Below, in pieces: positions 31,561 through 40,451 of a DNA stretch of 64,000 nucleotides. The notes beneath the pieces are model-generated. The model was given only the letters and a program-made list of their open reading frames with translations, did no database searches and had not been told where the DNA came from. Origin of the DNA: Draconibacterium orientale (GTDB lineage: Bacteria; Bacteroidota; Bacteroidia; Bacteroidales; Prolixibacteraceae); contig NZ_CP007451.1 in the NCBI RefSeq assembly GCF_000626635.1, positions 2,542,001 to 2,606,000 of the forward strand. The letters are read 5' to 3'. Made by a program: the position numbers and the translations under genes. Within the stretch, counting starts at the first letter, position 1. Each line of letters begins with the position of its first letter.

Positions 31561-31800
31561 TTATTTCCTGAGCGATGAGATAAATTCGTAGTTGTAGATG
31601 TCTAAATATAAGCTATAGCTTATATTTGATTTGGTGGACTTCCTTAATTTCCTCTTTCTTAAGTGTACTTTCATCTTATAATCTTTAGGCCAAAATATAA
31701 GATGGGTGACACGTACCAAAAGAAACGAATATGGTTTAGGACATGGATTTATATATTCTAACGGCGATGAAATAATTTGTAAATGATTAGTTCTAATCAT
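31561..31800 (-). CDS. Uncertain short ORF
   Basis: An 79-aa frame starting MIRTNHLQIISSP (ATG at 31798-31800; a GTG 13 codons earlier is also possible). It is basic (KMKVHLRKRKLRKSTKSN) and AT-rich, matches no family I recognise, and includes a perfect 24-bp palindrome within its coding frame. It lies just after the frameshifted gene at 31851 on the same strand, so it might be the tail of the same transcript. Confidence 0.25.
   Translation of the reverse strand: MIRTNHLQIISSPLEYINPCPKPYSFLLVRVTHLIFWPKDYKMKVHLRKRKLRKSTKSNISYSLYLDIYNYEFISSLRK
31604..31627. promoter_or_regulatory. Perfect 24-bp AT-rich palindrome
   Basis: Arms AAATATAAGCTA / TAGCTTATATTT meet without a loop. It may be an operator for a dimeric regulator or a cruciform; there is no T-tract for a terminator. 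Adjacent to tRNA-Thr and the uncertain ORF. Confidence 0.4.
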
Positions 31801-31850
31801 TTTATAGTTGCAGCAAATAACGATGTGTTTCAAACACAATAAATAATCTT

Positions 31851-32938
31851 TTATTTACTGTTTCCGTTCGTTACTTTTAAAAGGTTATCTATTCTTTCCT
31901 TTAAATATGTAGGTCGATTCAAAATTGGCCAATATTCATAAATACTTTTTGATTTAAAATTAGGTTTCTTTTTATAGCCATCGTAAGTATGTATTATTTC
32001 ATTTAGAAATCCTTTTTTTTCAATTTCATTAACGAAATCCCTATCATTTAATATTTCTAAGTTTACAGGGTCTATTTTTGTTGCATTTTCAATTTCGTGT
32101 ATAAACGAGAAGAAAACATGGTACTTCTGACCAGATCCATCATGTTTTATCTTAAATGCCTTATGTAGCTCATTTTTATATTTTATAGGATTATTGTTGC
32201 AATAATAATAAACAGCACCATGACAACCCAATGTATATGTTTTATTGTTCAAAAACCGTCCAAAAAACTCATCCAACATTTTATTGCTTCTTTCTTTTGA
32301 AAGTTTAGTAACCAATTCACTATAAAACGTGTTAAGATCGCTGACTACATCAGGTCTGTTTTCCTCTGTATAAACCAAGCATTCAATAATTTTTGATATC
32401 TCATCATCATTAAATCCCATAATTTCATAGTCCCTAATAACAATTCTTGCATGCTCCTGGGCCCTAAAATCCCCTTTTTTTAAGATTTCTATTGCAGAAT
32501 AAAATCTTTCTTTTGTAATCTGATCATACTTCTCTTCGAATACTTCTCTCATACCACCCTTTAGATCATTTAATATTTCCCGGCTTTCTTTCTGAAGCTC
32601 TTTTGCCTCTTCATGCAACTTATTAGCCGGTCTTATATACTGGAAATAAGTAAAAAATCCTGCTACTGCTATTATAATTCCCAGGATACCAATGAATAGC
32701 TGAAAATAACTATTCATTTTTTCCATATGAGCATTTTGCACTTCTATTATTGAGTTTGTGAATTCGAGCCTACTTTCCAAAATTTCATTTTTAGCCTTCA
32801 ATTTCTCAATCTCAACTATTTTTTTTCTTCTTCCATATTAAATACTTTAGGGTCTAGTTTTGCCTTTTCATATTCTTGTGCAAAGGTTAGTACACAGATC
32901 AATAGAAATGTACATATAGCAAATAGTTTGCTGTTCAT
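31851..32938 (-). pseudogene. Signal-peptide membrane protein interrupted by a frameshift in an A8 tract
   Basis: ATG at 32936-32938 opens MNSKLFAICTFLLICVLTFA, a signal peptide, then about 20 residues to MEEEKK and a stop. The stop is created in a run of eight A (32819-32826); adding one A joins it to the frame that runs to 31851 without a break. That frame has no ATG near its beginning, which supports a single ancestral gene of about 362 aa. Layout: signal peptide, charged coiled-coil region, one TM (SYFQLFIGILGIIIAVAGFF), coiled coil, then a ~220-residue cytosolic or periplasmic region with no known motif. It may be a pseudogene, a sequencing error, or a slippage-dependent gene. Confidence 0.7.
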
Positions 32939-33271
32939 ACTTTTATTGTTTTATTGAGTCTCAGTTTTATATTTTAAACTATGGCTCAACGGTTTTGAGT
33001 TGTTTTTGTGCTTCCGATGGAGCTCATTTTGTGTTATTTCTGCAAGAGTTATTCATAAAAGGATTGGATATATGTTTGGCACGACAAGTTAGTAATAAAT
33101 GTTTTATAATAATATAGATTTGAGAAGAAATGGTTCAAATAGTTCTGCAAATGAATGAATCCCAAGCAGGTGACACTTAGAACCACAAATCCAAAAAATA
33201 TCCAATGTAGAATTCCCAACTCCCAATTTTCAAAATTTGGATATTGGAAATTGAATATTGGGACTTTTCCA

Positions 33272-33306
33272 ACAAAAAAAAGCCCCTCCGAAAAACGAAG
33301 AGGCTT
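33272..33306 (-). terminator. lysS-side terminator
   Basis: On the minus strand, AGCCTCTTCG and CGGAGGGGCT pair across a 5-nt loop and end in eight T residues. It lies 138 nt past the lysS stop codon, beyond a set of small hairpins. Confidence 0.75.
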
Positions 33307-33314
33307 TGCTATCT

Positions 33315-33440
33315 TTTTATCCCCGATGCTTCGATCGGGATTTCGTCCGTTTTAACGGACTCAACTTTCTACTTTTGCCTTTTTCTCCCGACGCTACGGT
33401 CGGGATTTCGCTACGCTCAACTTTATACTTTTGCCTTGGT
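33315..33440. repeat. Two tandem hairpin-plus-tail units
   Basis: Two related units: CCCGAT-gcttcg-ATCGGG (33322-33339) and TCCCGAC-gctacg-GTCGGGA (33386-33405), each followed by ATTTCG and then CTCAACTTT.TACTTTTGCCTT. The first unit has an extra GTCCGTT/AACGGAC palindrome (33345-33360). The interval 32939-33271 before it shows no gene. Confidence 0.6.
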
Positions 33441-33443
33441 GTC

Positions 33444-35150
33444 CTACAACGCCGTCACCAACAAACCGGCATCGGTATTTTCAACTTTAGCCACTTTCTT
33501 TTTGGTGAGGCCTTTAATGGCTTTGTCCCATTTTTTGTTGCTGAGTCCGGCTTTGTCTTTTAGCGCAGTCAACTCAATTGGCGATTCAGCTTTCAATAAT
33601 TCGAAAACTGCTTTTTCGTCGTCAGTCAGTTCCACTGCTTTTTTCTCCGGTTTCATTTGCGGGAAGAACAGCACATCCTGAATCGACGGGCTATTGGTCA
33701 TAAACATGGTTAAGCGGTCCATTCCAATTCCCATCCCTGATGTAGGTGGCATTCCGTATTCCAGCGCACGCAGGAAATCCTGGTCGATAAACATCGCTTC
33801 GTCGTCACCTTTTTCCGATAGTTTCAACTGGTCTTCAAAACGCTCGCGTTGGTCGATCGGGTCGTTCAGCTCCGAGTAGGCGTTAGCCAGCTCTTTACCG
33901 TTCACCATTAACTCAAAACGCTCGGTCAGTTCCGGATTATCGCGGTGCATTTTTGTTAGCGGCGACATTTCTTTCGGGTAATCGGTAATAAAAGTTGGCT
34001 GAATGTAGTTGCCCTCACATTTTTCGCCAAATATTTCGTCAATCAGTTTTCCTTTACCCATGGTTTCGTCGATTTCAATATCGAGCTTTTTACAGATCTC
34101 GCGCAGCTCTTCTTCCGACTTGCCGTTAATATCGTAACCGGTGTGCTCCAAAATAGCTTCGGCCATGGTAACACGCGGGTAAGGTGCTTTGTAATCGATA
34201 ATGTTGTCGCCCAACTGAACTTTTGTGGTTCCGTGCAATGCCATGGCTACGCGCTCACAAATTTCTTCGGTAAAGCTCATCATCCATTTGTAGTCTTTGT
34301 AGGCCACGTAAATTTCCATCACCGTAAATTCCGGGTTGTGGGTGCGGTCCATTCCTTCGTTACGGAAGTCTTTCGCAAATTCGTAAACACCCTCAAAGCC
34401 ACCAACAATCAGTCGTTTCAGGTAAAGCTCGTTGGCAATACGCATATACAAAGGCATGTTCAGCGCATTGTGGTGCGTAATAAACGGACGCGCAGCTGCT
34501 CCTCCCGGAATAGGCTGCAAAATTGGCGTTTCTACCTCGTGATAACCATACTCGTTAAACATCTGGCGCATGGTGTTGTATATGATCGTACGTTTTTTGA
34601 AGGTCTCTTTCACTTCAGGGTTTACAATCAAATCGATGTAACGCTGGCGGTAACGCTGTTCCGGATCGGTAAACGCATCAAAGGTTTTACCGTCTTTTTC
34701 TTTTACAATCGGCAGTGGGCGCAACGATTTGTTCAGCACTGTAAATTCAGTAACGTGAATGGTTAATTCGCCCATTTGCGTAATAAAAGCATGTCCTTTT
34801 ACACCGATGATGTCGCCAATGTCGAGCAATTTCTTGAACACCTCATTGTACATCACTTTGTCTTCGCCGGTGCAAATCTCGTCGCGATTAACGTAAATCT
34901 GAATACGTCCTTCGTGGTCCTGAATTTCAGCAAACGCAGCTTTTCCCATAATTCTGCGGCTCATCAAACGGCCGGCAATTACTACATCCTGAAAATTCTT
35001 CTCCTCTTCCTTGAAGTTCTGTTTTATTTCTTTGGTGTTGGTATTTACGTGGTACTGTGCCGCCGGGTAGGGGTCGATGCCCAACTCGCGCATTTTTTGC
35101 AACGAATTTCGTCTGATGATCTCTTGTTCGCTTAATTCCTGATGACTCAT
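33444..35150 (-). CDS. lysS: Lysyl-tRNA synthetase, class II
   Basis: Charges tRNA-Lys. The 568-aa protein has the OB-fold anticodon-binding domain ([20 protein letters not shown]) at residues ~55-145, and the class II core with motif 1 ([13 protein letters not shown] region), motif 2 ([20 protein letters not shown]; written as its key RNE...HNPEFT) and motif 3 ([14 protein letters not shown]) at ~480-493. After residue ~505 there is a ~65-residue C-terminal extension ([15 protein letters not shown]) resembling a small winged-helix or helical add-on usual in Bacteroidota LysRS. A TATCTTTG promoter element lies 94 nt upstream. Confidence 0.95.
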   Translation of the reverse strand: MSHQELSEQEIIRRNSLQKMRELGIDPYPAAQYHVNTNTKEIKQNFKEEEKNFQDVVIAGRLMSRRIMGKAAFAEIQDHEGRIQIYVNRDEICTGEDKVMYNEVFKKLLDIGDIIGVKGHAFITQMGELTIHVTEFTVLNKSLRPLPIVKEKDGKTFDAFTDPEQRYRQRYIDLIVNPEVKETFKKRTIIYNTMRQMFNEYGYHEVETPILQPIPGGAAARPFITHHNALNMPLYMRIANELYLKRLIVGGFEGVYEFAKDFRNEGMDRTHNPEFTVMEIYVAYKDYKWMMSFTEEICERVAMALHGTTKVQLGDNIIDYKAPYPRVTMAEAILEHTGYDINGKSEEELREICKKLDIEIDETMGKGKLIDEIFGEKCEGNYIQPTFITDYPKEMSPLTKMHRDNPELTERFELMVNGKELANAYSELNDPIDQRERFEDQLKLSEKGDDEAMFIDQDFLRALEYGMPPTSGMGIGMDRLTMFMTNSPSIQDVLFFPQMKPEKKAVELTDDEKAVFELLKAESPIELTALKDKAGLSNKKWDKAIKGLTKKKVAKVENTDAGLLVTAL

Positions 35151-35243
35151 TTCTTCTTCTCTTTTATTTTGCTGTCACTCTTTTGTTTAAATGACAATTG
35201 ATTGCCCGGGAAAAGTTTCCCGAATCTCTTTAAAAAATTTGGG

Positions 35244-35251
35244 CAAAGATA
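35244..35251 (-). promoter_or_regulatory. lysS -7 promoter element TATCTTTG
   Basis: Minus-strand match to TAnnTTTG, 94 nt upstream of the lysS ATG. Confidence 0.65.
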
Positions 35252-35348
35252 ATAAAACAGATCGGTTGTAATTGTTGTTGTTACACTGAATCAATTAAAA
35301 AATAATGTTGAGGTTGAATGTTTTATTTCCATATGCGATTGCATTTTG

Positions 35349-35356
35349 TATCTTTG
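35349..35356 (+). promoter_or_regulatory. recJ -7 promoter element TATCTTTG
   Basis: TAnnTTTG match 34 nt before the ATG at 35390. It lies within the upstream open frame and fixes the recJ start after it. Confidence 0.65.
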
Positions 35357-35389
35357 CTCATTCACATCAACAGAAACACAAAACGCAGC

Positions 35390-37117
35390 ATGGATAGAAT
35401 TTGGAACTTAAAAAAACAAGGCGACCAAAACGAGGTAAAGCACCTCTCAGCGGCGTTAAATGTGAACATGGTGATAGCGCGCTTGCTGGTACAGCGGGGA
35501 ATAAAAACCTACGCTGAAGCCAAAGCATTTTTCCGCCCCCGACTAAGCGACCTGCACGATCCTTTTCTGATGAAAGACATGGAGAAAGCGGTTGCCCGCT
35601 TGGATGAAGCCATTGAAAATAACGAAAAAGTTATCGTTTACGGCGATTACGATGTGGATGGAACAACATCGGTGGCGCTCGTGTATTCGTTTTTAAAACA
35701 GCGCATTAAAGATATTGAATATTACATACCCGACCGTTACAGCGAAGGTTATGGAATTTCGCCAAAAAGTATTGATTATGCCGTTGAAAAAGGAGTGACA
35801 CTGATTGTGGCGCTCGACTGCGGAATTAAAGCCGTTGAAAAGATTGCCAAAGCCAAGGAACGCGGACTCGATTTTATTATCTGCGATCACCATAATCCGG
35901 ATGCTGAAGTGCCGCCGGCCGTTGCAGTGCTCGACCCAAAACAGTCGGATTGTAAATATCCGTACAAAGAACTTTCGGGTTGCGGTGTAGGGTTCAAATT
36001 GCTGCAGGCTTACTGCAAACAACACGAAATTGACTACGAAGAAATATACGACCTGCTCGATTTGGTAGCAGTGAGTATTGCTGCCGATATTGTTCCGATA
36101 ACCGGCGAGAACCGGGTTTTGGCGTATTATGGCCTCAAGAAGCTGAACTCAAATCCGGGAATTGGGTTGCAAACCATCATCAATTTTGCCGGAATCTCAG
36201 GAACCGAAATTACCATTAGCGATATTGTGTTTAAAATCGGACCACGATTAAATGCATCGGGACGAATTGAACACGGTAAAAAATCGGTGCAGATATTGGT
36301 TTCAACCGACGAAGATAAATCGGATTTGTTGGGTGAAGAGATCGACTCGTTTAACGAAATACGAAAAACGCTCGACCGCGATATTACCCAGGATGCCCTG
36401 GATACCATTGAAAACAGTCCGGAATTTAAAAATAAAAACAGTACCGTGTTGTATAACCGCGATTGGCACAAAGGAGTGGTTGGAATTGTGGCATCGCGGG
36501 TTACCGAGCAGTATTATCGCCCAACGATAATTTTAACCGAATCGAATGGCTTGGCAACCGGATCGGCACGTTCGGTGCGCGATTTTGATTTGTACGAAGC
36601 CATTGGCCAGTGCAGCGATTTGCTGGAATCGTATGGCGGGCACATGTATGCTGCGGGTTTGACCATGAAAATTGAAAACATCCCGGAGTTCAGGCGTCGT
36701 TTTGAAGAGATCGTGACCAAACAAATTACCGACAAACAGCAAATACAAACCATTGAGGTGGATGCAAAAATCGCATTAAGCGAAATTACGCCACGCTTTT
36801 ACCGCATTCTGAAACAATTTGCACCGTTTGGTCCACACAATATGACTCCTGTTTTTGTTACCGAAGATGTTTTTGATGCCGGTACCAGCCGACTGGTTGG
36901 AAAAAATCAGGAGCACTTAAAATTGGATCTGGTTGAGCCCGATGTAAATTCCGGAATATTCCCGGGAATTGCGTTTAATCAGTCGGATGCTTACGATGTA
37001 ATTACTTCCGGTTCGCCTTTCGATGTTTGTTATTCGATTAACGAGAATGAATATCGCGGAAAAACCAATCTTCAATTGTTTATCCGGGACATTAAAAAAC
37101 GCGAGTTTCTGGATTAA
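35390..37117 (+). CDS. recJ: Single-stranded-DNA-specific exonuclease RecJ
   Basis: 5'-3' exonuclease on single-stranded DNA in RecFOR recombination and mismatch repair. The 575-aa protein has the DHH motifs: VIVYGDYDVDGTTSVAL (Asp 86, 88, 90), YYIPDRYSEGYGIS, IVALDCGIK, and the name-giving IICDHHNPD near residue 165; then DHHA1 with GSARSVRDFDLYEAI and GGHMYAAGLTM, and a C-terminal OB-fold. Length is normal. The stop TAA overlaps by two bases the stop of a duplicated 3' fragment of the HAD phosphatase gene that follows on the other strand, which shows that recJ and the HAD gene were once directly convergent. Confidence 0.94.
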   Translation: MDRIWNLKKQGDQNEVKHLSAALNVNMVIARLLVQRGIKTYAEAKAFFRPRLSDLHDPFLMKDMEKAVARLDEAIENNEKVIVYGDYDVDGTTSVALVYSFLKQRIKDIEYYIPDRYSEGYGISPKSIDYAVEKGVTLIVALDCGIKAVEKIAKAKERGLDFIICDHHNPDAEVPPAVAVLDPKQSDCKYPYKELSGCGVGFKLLQAYCKQHEIDYEEIYDLLDLVAVSIAADIVPITGENRVLAYYGLKKLNSNPGIGLQTIINFAGISGTEITISDIVFKIGPRLNASGRIEHGKKSVQILVSTDEDKSDLLGEEIDSFNEIRKTLDRDITQDALDTIENSPEFKNKNSTVLYNRDWHKGVVGIVASRVTEQYYRPTIILTESNGLATGSARSVRDFDLYEAIGQCSDLLESYGGHMYAAGLTMKIENIPEFRRRFEEIVTKQITDKQQIQTIEVDAKIALSEITPRFYRILKQFAPFGPHNMTPVFVTEDVFDAGTSRLVGKNQEHLKLDLVEPDVNSGIFPGIAFNQSDAYDVITSGSPFDVCYSINENEYRGKTNLQLFIRDIKKREFLD

Positions 37118-37272
37118 AGCGGAAGTGTTTTAAGCAGCTCTAATTCGTCAATAACTTTGGCTCCGGTTGCTTCCAGTCGCTCTTTCGACTGGTGCCCGTC
37201 GGCTACCAAAATACAATCAAGTTCCAGTTGTTGCGCTACCTCAAAATCGTGGTTCGTATCGCCAATAATGGT
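37105..37272 (-). pseudogene. Duplicated junction, copy A: 3' remnant of the HAD phosphatase gene
   Basis: 98% identical (3 mismatches) to 38627-38794. On the minus strand it encodes the last ~53 codons of the HAD phosphatase at 38636 and nothing more; upstream of 37272 the similarity stops abruptly. It begins inside the last codons of recJ (TTTCTGGAT), so the duplicated block spans the ancestral recJ/HAD junction. Confidence 0.9.
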
Positions 37273-37409
37273 GGGGTTTGGTGAAAATAAATTCCATTTT
37301 GCTCAAATGATATTTAGGGTTGGATCAGTTAATGTGTTGGCTTTGAGTACGCAATTGGTAGTGTGAAGTTTAAAAATGTTATTTTTACTATGAATAAAAT
37401 AACAACCAA

Positions 37410-37919
37410 ATGGCCGAAAAAAAGAAAGAGAGTTCAGTGCTTCCCGATGAAATTATTTTGAATAAGATTTATTTCATCAGGGAACAGAAAGTGATGCTTG
37501 ATAGTGATCTTGCAGAGTTGTATGGCGTGGAAACACGGCGTTTAAATGAGCAGGTAAAAAGAAATATCTCCAGATTTCCGGAGGATTTTATGTTTCAGTT
37601 ATCGGAATTTGAATTTGAAAGCTTGAAGTAGCAATTTGCGACATCAAGTTGGGGAGGACGTCGCAAATTACCCAATGTTTTTACCGAACATGGAGTTTTG
37701 ATGCTGTCGAGTGTTTTGAATAGCGAAAAGGCAATTAAAGTCAATATTCAAATTATGCGGATATTCACAAAAGTTCGCGAAACATTGATCGATAATCTGA
37801 GCATGAAACTTGATATTGAGGAAATCAAAAAAAAGCTTGCCAATCAGGATAAAAACATCGAATTGGTTTTTCAATATCTGGACGAATTAATTGAGATCAC
37901 CCGACATATCCGAGGGATT
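37410..37919 (+). pseudogene. ORF6N-domain protein broken by an in-frame TAG
   Basis: The first frame (37410-37631) encodes the ORF6N DNA-binding domain found in phage antirepressor-like proteins: LPDEIILNKIYFIREQKVML, DSDLAELYGVETRRLNEQVK, RFPEDFMFQL. A TAG at 37629-37631 stops it; the same frame then continues with the family's usual sequel, QFATSSWGGRRKLPNVFTEH and LMLSSVLNSEKAIKVNIQIM, through a coiled-coil tail. Family members normally have Ser or a similar residue at the stop position, so a single TCG-to-TAG change is likely. The 3' end runs into the dispersed element at ~37957 and is not natural. Foreign, phage-like cargo. Confidence 0.8.
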
Positions 37920-37956
37920 AAAAATTTTATAAACAGTATGAGAAGAACTGTAACTT

Positions 37957-38268
37957 TCTGCCTGCCGGCGGCTTTCATCTTTGCCCCCGACGAAATGTCG
38001 GGATTTACGCTTGGCTCCAACTTGAAGCAAAGACGAAACACGAGGAAGGCATTTCCGAGCTCAAGGCTGCTTTTGCTCTTTCCCCTACGTTTTCATAAAA
38101 CCTAAGTTCGGACGCCTGCCTGACGGTAGGCAGGGGTGATCTCCTCGCTTCCTCGGAGCTTCCCGCTCTCTCTAAGGTTTTATTTCAACTCCGGGCAACG
38201 ATCAAAAGAGGCCGTCTACTTATGCAACGTCGCTGCATCAAAGCTTGGCCTCGTCCGGTGAGCCGGAA
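37957..38268. repeat. Dispersed structured element, copy 1
   Basis: Matches 48664-48912 in reverse orientation over most of its length. Shared blocks include CCCCTACGTTTTCATAAAAC, GGTGATCTCCTCG, TCGGAGCTTCCCGCTCTC, TTCAACTCCGGGCAACGA, CAAAAGAGGCCGTC and TGGCCTCGTCCG. Copy 1 carries extra palindromes absent from copy 2: CCCGAC/GTCGGG at 37986-38002 and CCTGCC/GGCAGG at 38115-38134. No ORF is shared, so it is probably non-coding. From 38269 to 38626 no gene is supported. Confidence 0.8.
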
Positions 38269-38626
38269 AACAAGTGATGACGGCGTAATAAAATTACTGT
38301 TGTTTGAGGAGGTACGACGAGTTTCAGGAATTTTAGCCGGCATCGCGTAGCTTTTCCGAGTGAAGTGGGCGCAGCCTTGGGTTTTGTGTTTACTATTTGG
38401 ACCAAGCCAAATAGTAAAATCTGTCCGATAGGACAAAATCATGTTTCTTATGGTTGGTGGCTTATTTGACTTGATTCGGAAATTTTCCTCCATCAGAAAT
38501 TCCAGGTGATCCATTAATTGAGAAGCAGGAACAACCTGTTACCAGAAGACAAATAGGCTACAAAAGAAATAACTAAAGTTAATCTCGTTGTGAATTTGTC
38601 TTGCTTTGGTTAATCAAAAACTGAGT

Positions 38627-38794
38627 GTTTCTGGATTAAAGCGGAAGTGTTTTAAGCAGCTCTAATTCGTCAATAACTTTGGCTCCGGTTGCTTCCAGGC
38701 GCTCTTTCGACTGGTGCCCGTCGGCTACCAAAATACAATCAATTTCCAGTTGTTGCGCTACCTCAAAATCGTGGTTCGTATCGCCAATTATGGT
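38627..38794. repeat. Duplicated junction, copy B
   Basis: Direct repeat of 37105-37272 (offset 1522 bp). It includes the 3' end of the intact HAD phosphatase gene and, at its left edge, a vestige of the last recJ codons. Confidence 0.9.
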
Positions 38795-39268
38795 TGCCTG
38801 TGCTTTGTCAACGTTCAGTTCGCTGATAAACTGTTTCCCGCGTTCAACTTTCGACGCTGCATAAGGATTGTTCAATCCGGCTATTCCATCAAAATAATCA
38901 AAAATATTCTGGTGCTTTAAGGTGTGCGCCAACATGTCCTGTTGCATGGCCGAAAGCACAAATTGACGGAAGCCCCTGTTTTTGAAATGCTCCAGTGTGT
39001 CGATAACGCCGGAATGTAATTTGCAGTTGGTAACTCCCGCGTTGTAAATGTCCATATATTCCTGCGCTGCAACGGAAAAATCCTCTTTTGAAAAATCAAA
39101 ACCGATGGATTCATAATAATCCTTAACCGGAAACGAGAATGCCTCTTTGTACGAATAGTGATCGAGCAGATTGAGCTGCCGTTTTTTTAGCAGCACATTT
39201 ATCGTTGAAATGCAAAAGTCAAGATCGTTTAACAGCGTCCCGTTCCAGTCCCAGATAATTGTTTGCAT
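38636..39268 (-). CDS. HAD-superfamily phosphatase (phosphoglycolate-phosphatase-like)
   Basis: A 210-aa HAD hydrolase with motif I WDWNGTLLNDLDFC (nucleophile Asp near residue 7, second Asp replaced by N-G-T context: D-W-N-G-T), a helical cap, motif II FVLSAMQQDML (Ser), motif III K in AASKVERGKQF, and motif IV TIIGDTNHDFEVA. The WDWNGTL variant is typical of a subgroup of Gph-like enzymes. Substrate unknown. Start overlaps the stop of the acyltransferase gene by one base (39268), so the two are co-transcribed. Confidence 0.85.
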   Translation of the reverse strand: MQTIIWDWNGTLLNDLDFCISTINVLLKKRQLNLLDHYSYKEAFSFPVKDYYESIGFDFSKEDFSVAAQEYMDIYNAGVTNCKLHSGVIDTLEHFKNRGFRQFVLSAMQQDMLAHTLKHQNIFDYFDGIAGLNNPYAASKVERGKQFISELNVDKAQATIIGDTNHDFEVAQQLEIDCILVADGHQSKERLEATGAKVIDELELLKTLPL

Positions 39269-40413
39269 TATTGTTTTTTAGGTCGGTCGAATTTATTAAT
39301 TACCGGGTAGGCATACAGTTTCAGAAAACGTTCCTGGATATCGGTTATCGGGAAATCGATGTGTACCATGGCCTGCTCCACCATAATCTCGAATTTCTTT
39401 TGCTCTTCGGCGGTGTAACGGTCTTTAAAGCGGTGCTCCTGCATCAGCATATCGTAAGCCACAAAATTACTTGGCCACAGTTTGTAGTTTTTGTAAATCT
39501 GATCGTCGATCATTTCTGCCAGGCGGCGAATGTAATCGTTGCGCTGTTCGTTATTTTTTGCCAGTTCAAAATGCGTTTCAATCGGTGTTCCAAAAGCAAA
39601 ACGCATTCTTCCTTTTGGCGCAAACATTCCCATCGACATGGCTTTCAAATCGTCTTTGCTTTGTTTGGCGCGGCCGTAATGTTCTTTTTTTATCAGCTCG
39701 CGAAGTTTGGGCAAACCACATGGTTCAATCTCGTACGAAATGGATACCGGAACAATATTCAGTTCGTTAAAACCATCCGAAATGCCGCCTTTATTGCTCA
39801 TGTTCAGCATTTTTAAAACACTTTCCTGTGTTTTATCGTTGCCGTCTTTTGTGCGTCCTTCGCGTTGTGCAATCCACACCGAAAGATGGTCTTCGGTAAT
39901 TGATTTGCGAATAAAATGCGAAACCTTTTTCGAAGCCATCATTAGTTCGCGCGGTGGCAAATTTCGTCTGATTACAAACGAGCGGTTCAGTTTAACGGTA
40001 TGTTCTATCCACTCGTATTGCAGCAGGTTGTCGCCAATGGCAATCTGGGTGGTGTTCATGCCGTACTCGAAAATAAGGAAGTTCAGTAGCGCGGCATCCA
40101 GAATAATATCGCGGTGGTTCGAAATAAACAGGTAGGGTTTGGTTTTGTCCAGCTTGTCAATTCCGGTAACTTTTAGTCCGTCGGAAGTTTTGTCAACCAG
40201 CCAATGTAAAAGGTCGTAAATAAATACGCCTTGTAACTGTTTGATACTGCTTACCCGGCGCAACTGAAATTTTACCATTTCAACCTTTGGCCGGTTTTTA
40301 AACAGGTGAAGCAGAACATCGTCAAAGGTTTTGTCCTTAACTAATTTTCTGATCTTTGCTTTTACTTCTTTGTCGGTGTAGGGGCGAATGTCATCAAAAT
40401 TAATGTCTCGCAT
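39268..40413 (-). CDS. PlsC-like 1-acylglycerol-3-phosphate acyltransferase family protein
   Basis: A 381-aa acyltransferase. The catalytic block is FISNHRDIILDAALLNF at residues ~95-111 (an H-x4-D with NHRDIILD), followed by RNLPPRELMMASKKVS, WIAQREGRTKDGND (substrate-binding E-G-R motif) and VPVSISYEIEPCG. These match the LPLAT fold of glycerol-3-phosphate or lyso-lipid acyltransferases. No TM segment is obvious, so membrane association is peripheral. Probably phospholipid or ornithine/glycine-lipid synthesis; donor and acceptor are not determined. Confidence 0.82.
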   Translation of the reverse strand: MRDINFDDIRPYTDKEVKAKIRKLVKDKTFDDVLLHLFKNRPKVEMVKFQLRRVSSIKQLQGVFIYDLLHWLVDKTSDGLKVTGIDKLDKTKPYLFISNHRDIILDAALLNFLIFEYGMNTTQIAIGDNLLQYEWIEHTVKLNRSFVIRRNLPPRELMMASKKVSHFIRKSITEDHLSVWIAQREGRTKDGNDKTQESVLKMLNMSNKGGISDGFNELNIVPVSISYEIEPCGLPKLRELIKKEHYGRAKQSKDDLKAMSMGMFAPKGRMRFAFGTPIETHFELAKNNEQRNDYIRRLAEMIDDQIYKNYKLWPSNFVAYDMLMQEHRFKDRYTAEEQKKFEIMVEQAMVHIDFPITDIQERFLKLYAYPVINKFDRPKKQ

Positions 40414-40451
40414 TATTTAAATTTTAACCCGACAAAGTAAGGTATTCAAAA

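Noticed and set aside
38185-38514. 109-aa minus-strand ORF near the ORF6N pseudogene
   Set aside because: Lies largely within the dispersed element and is not kept open in the other copy; no recognisable features.
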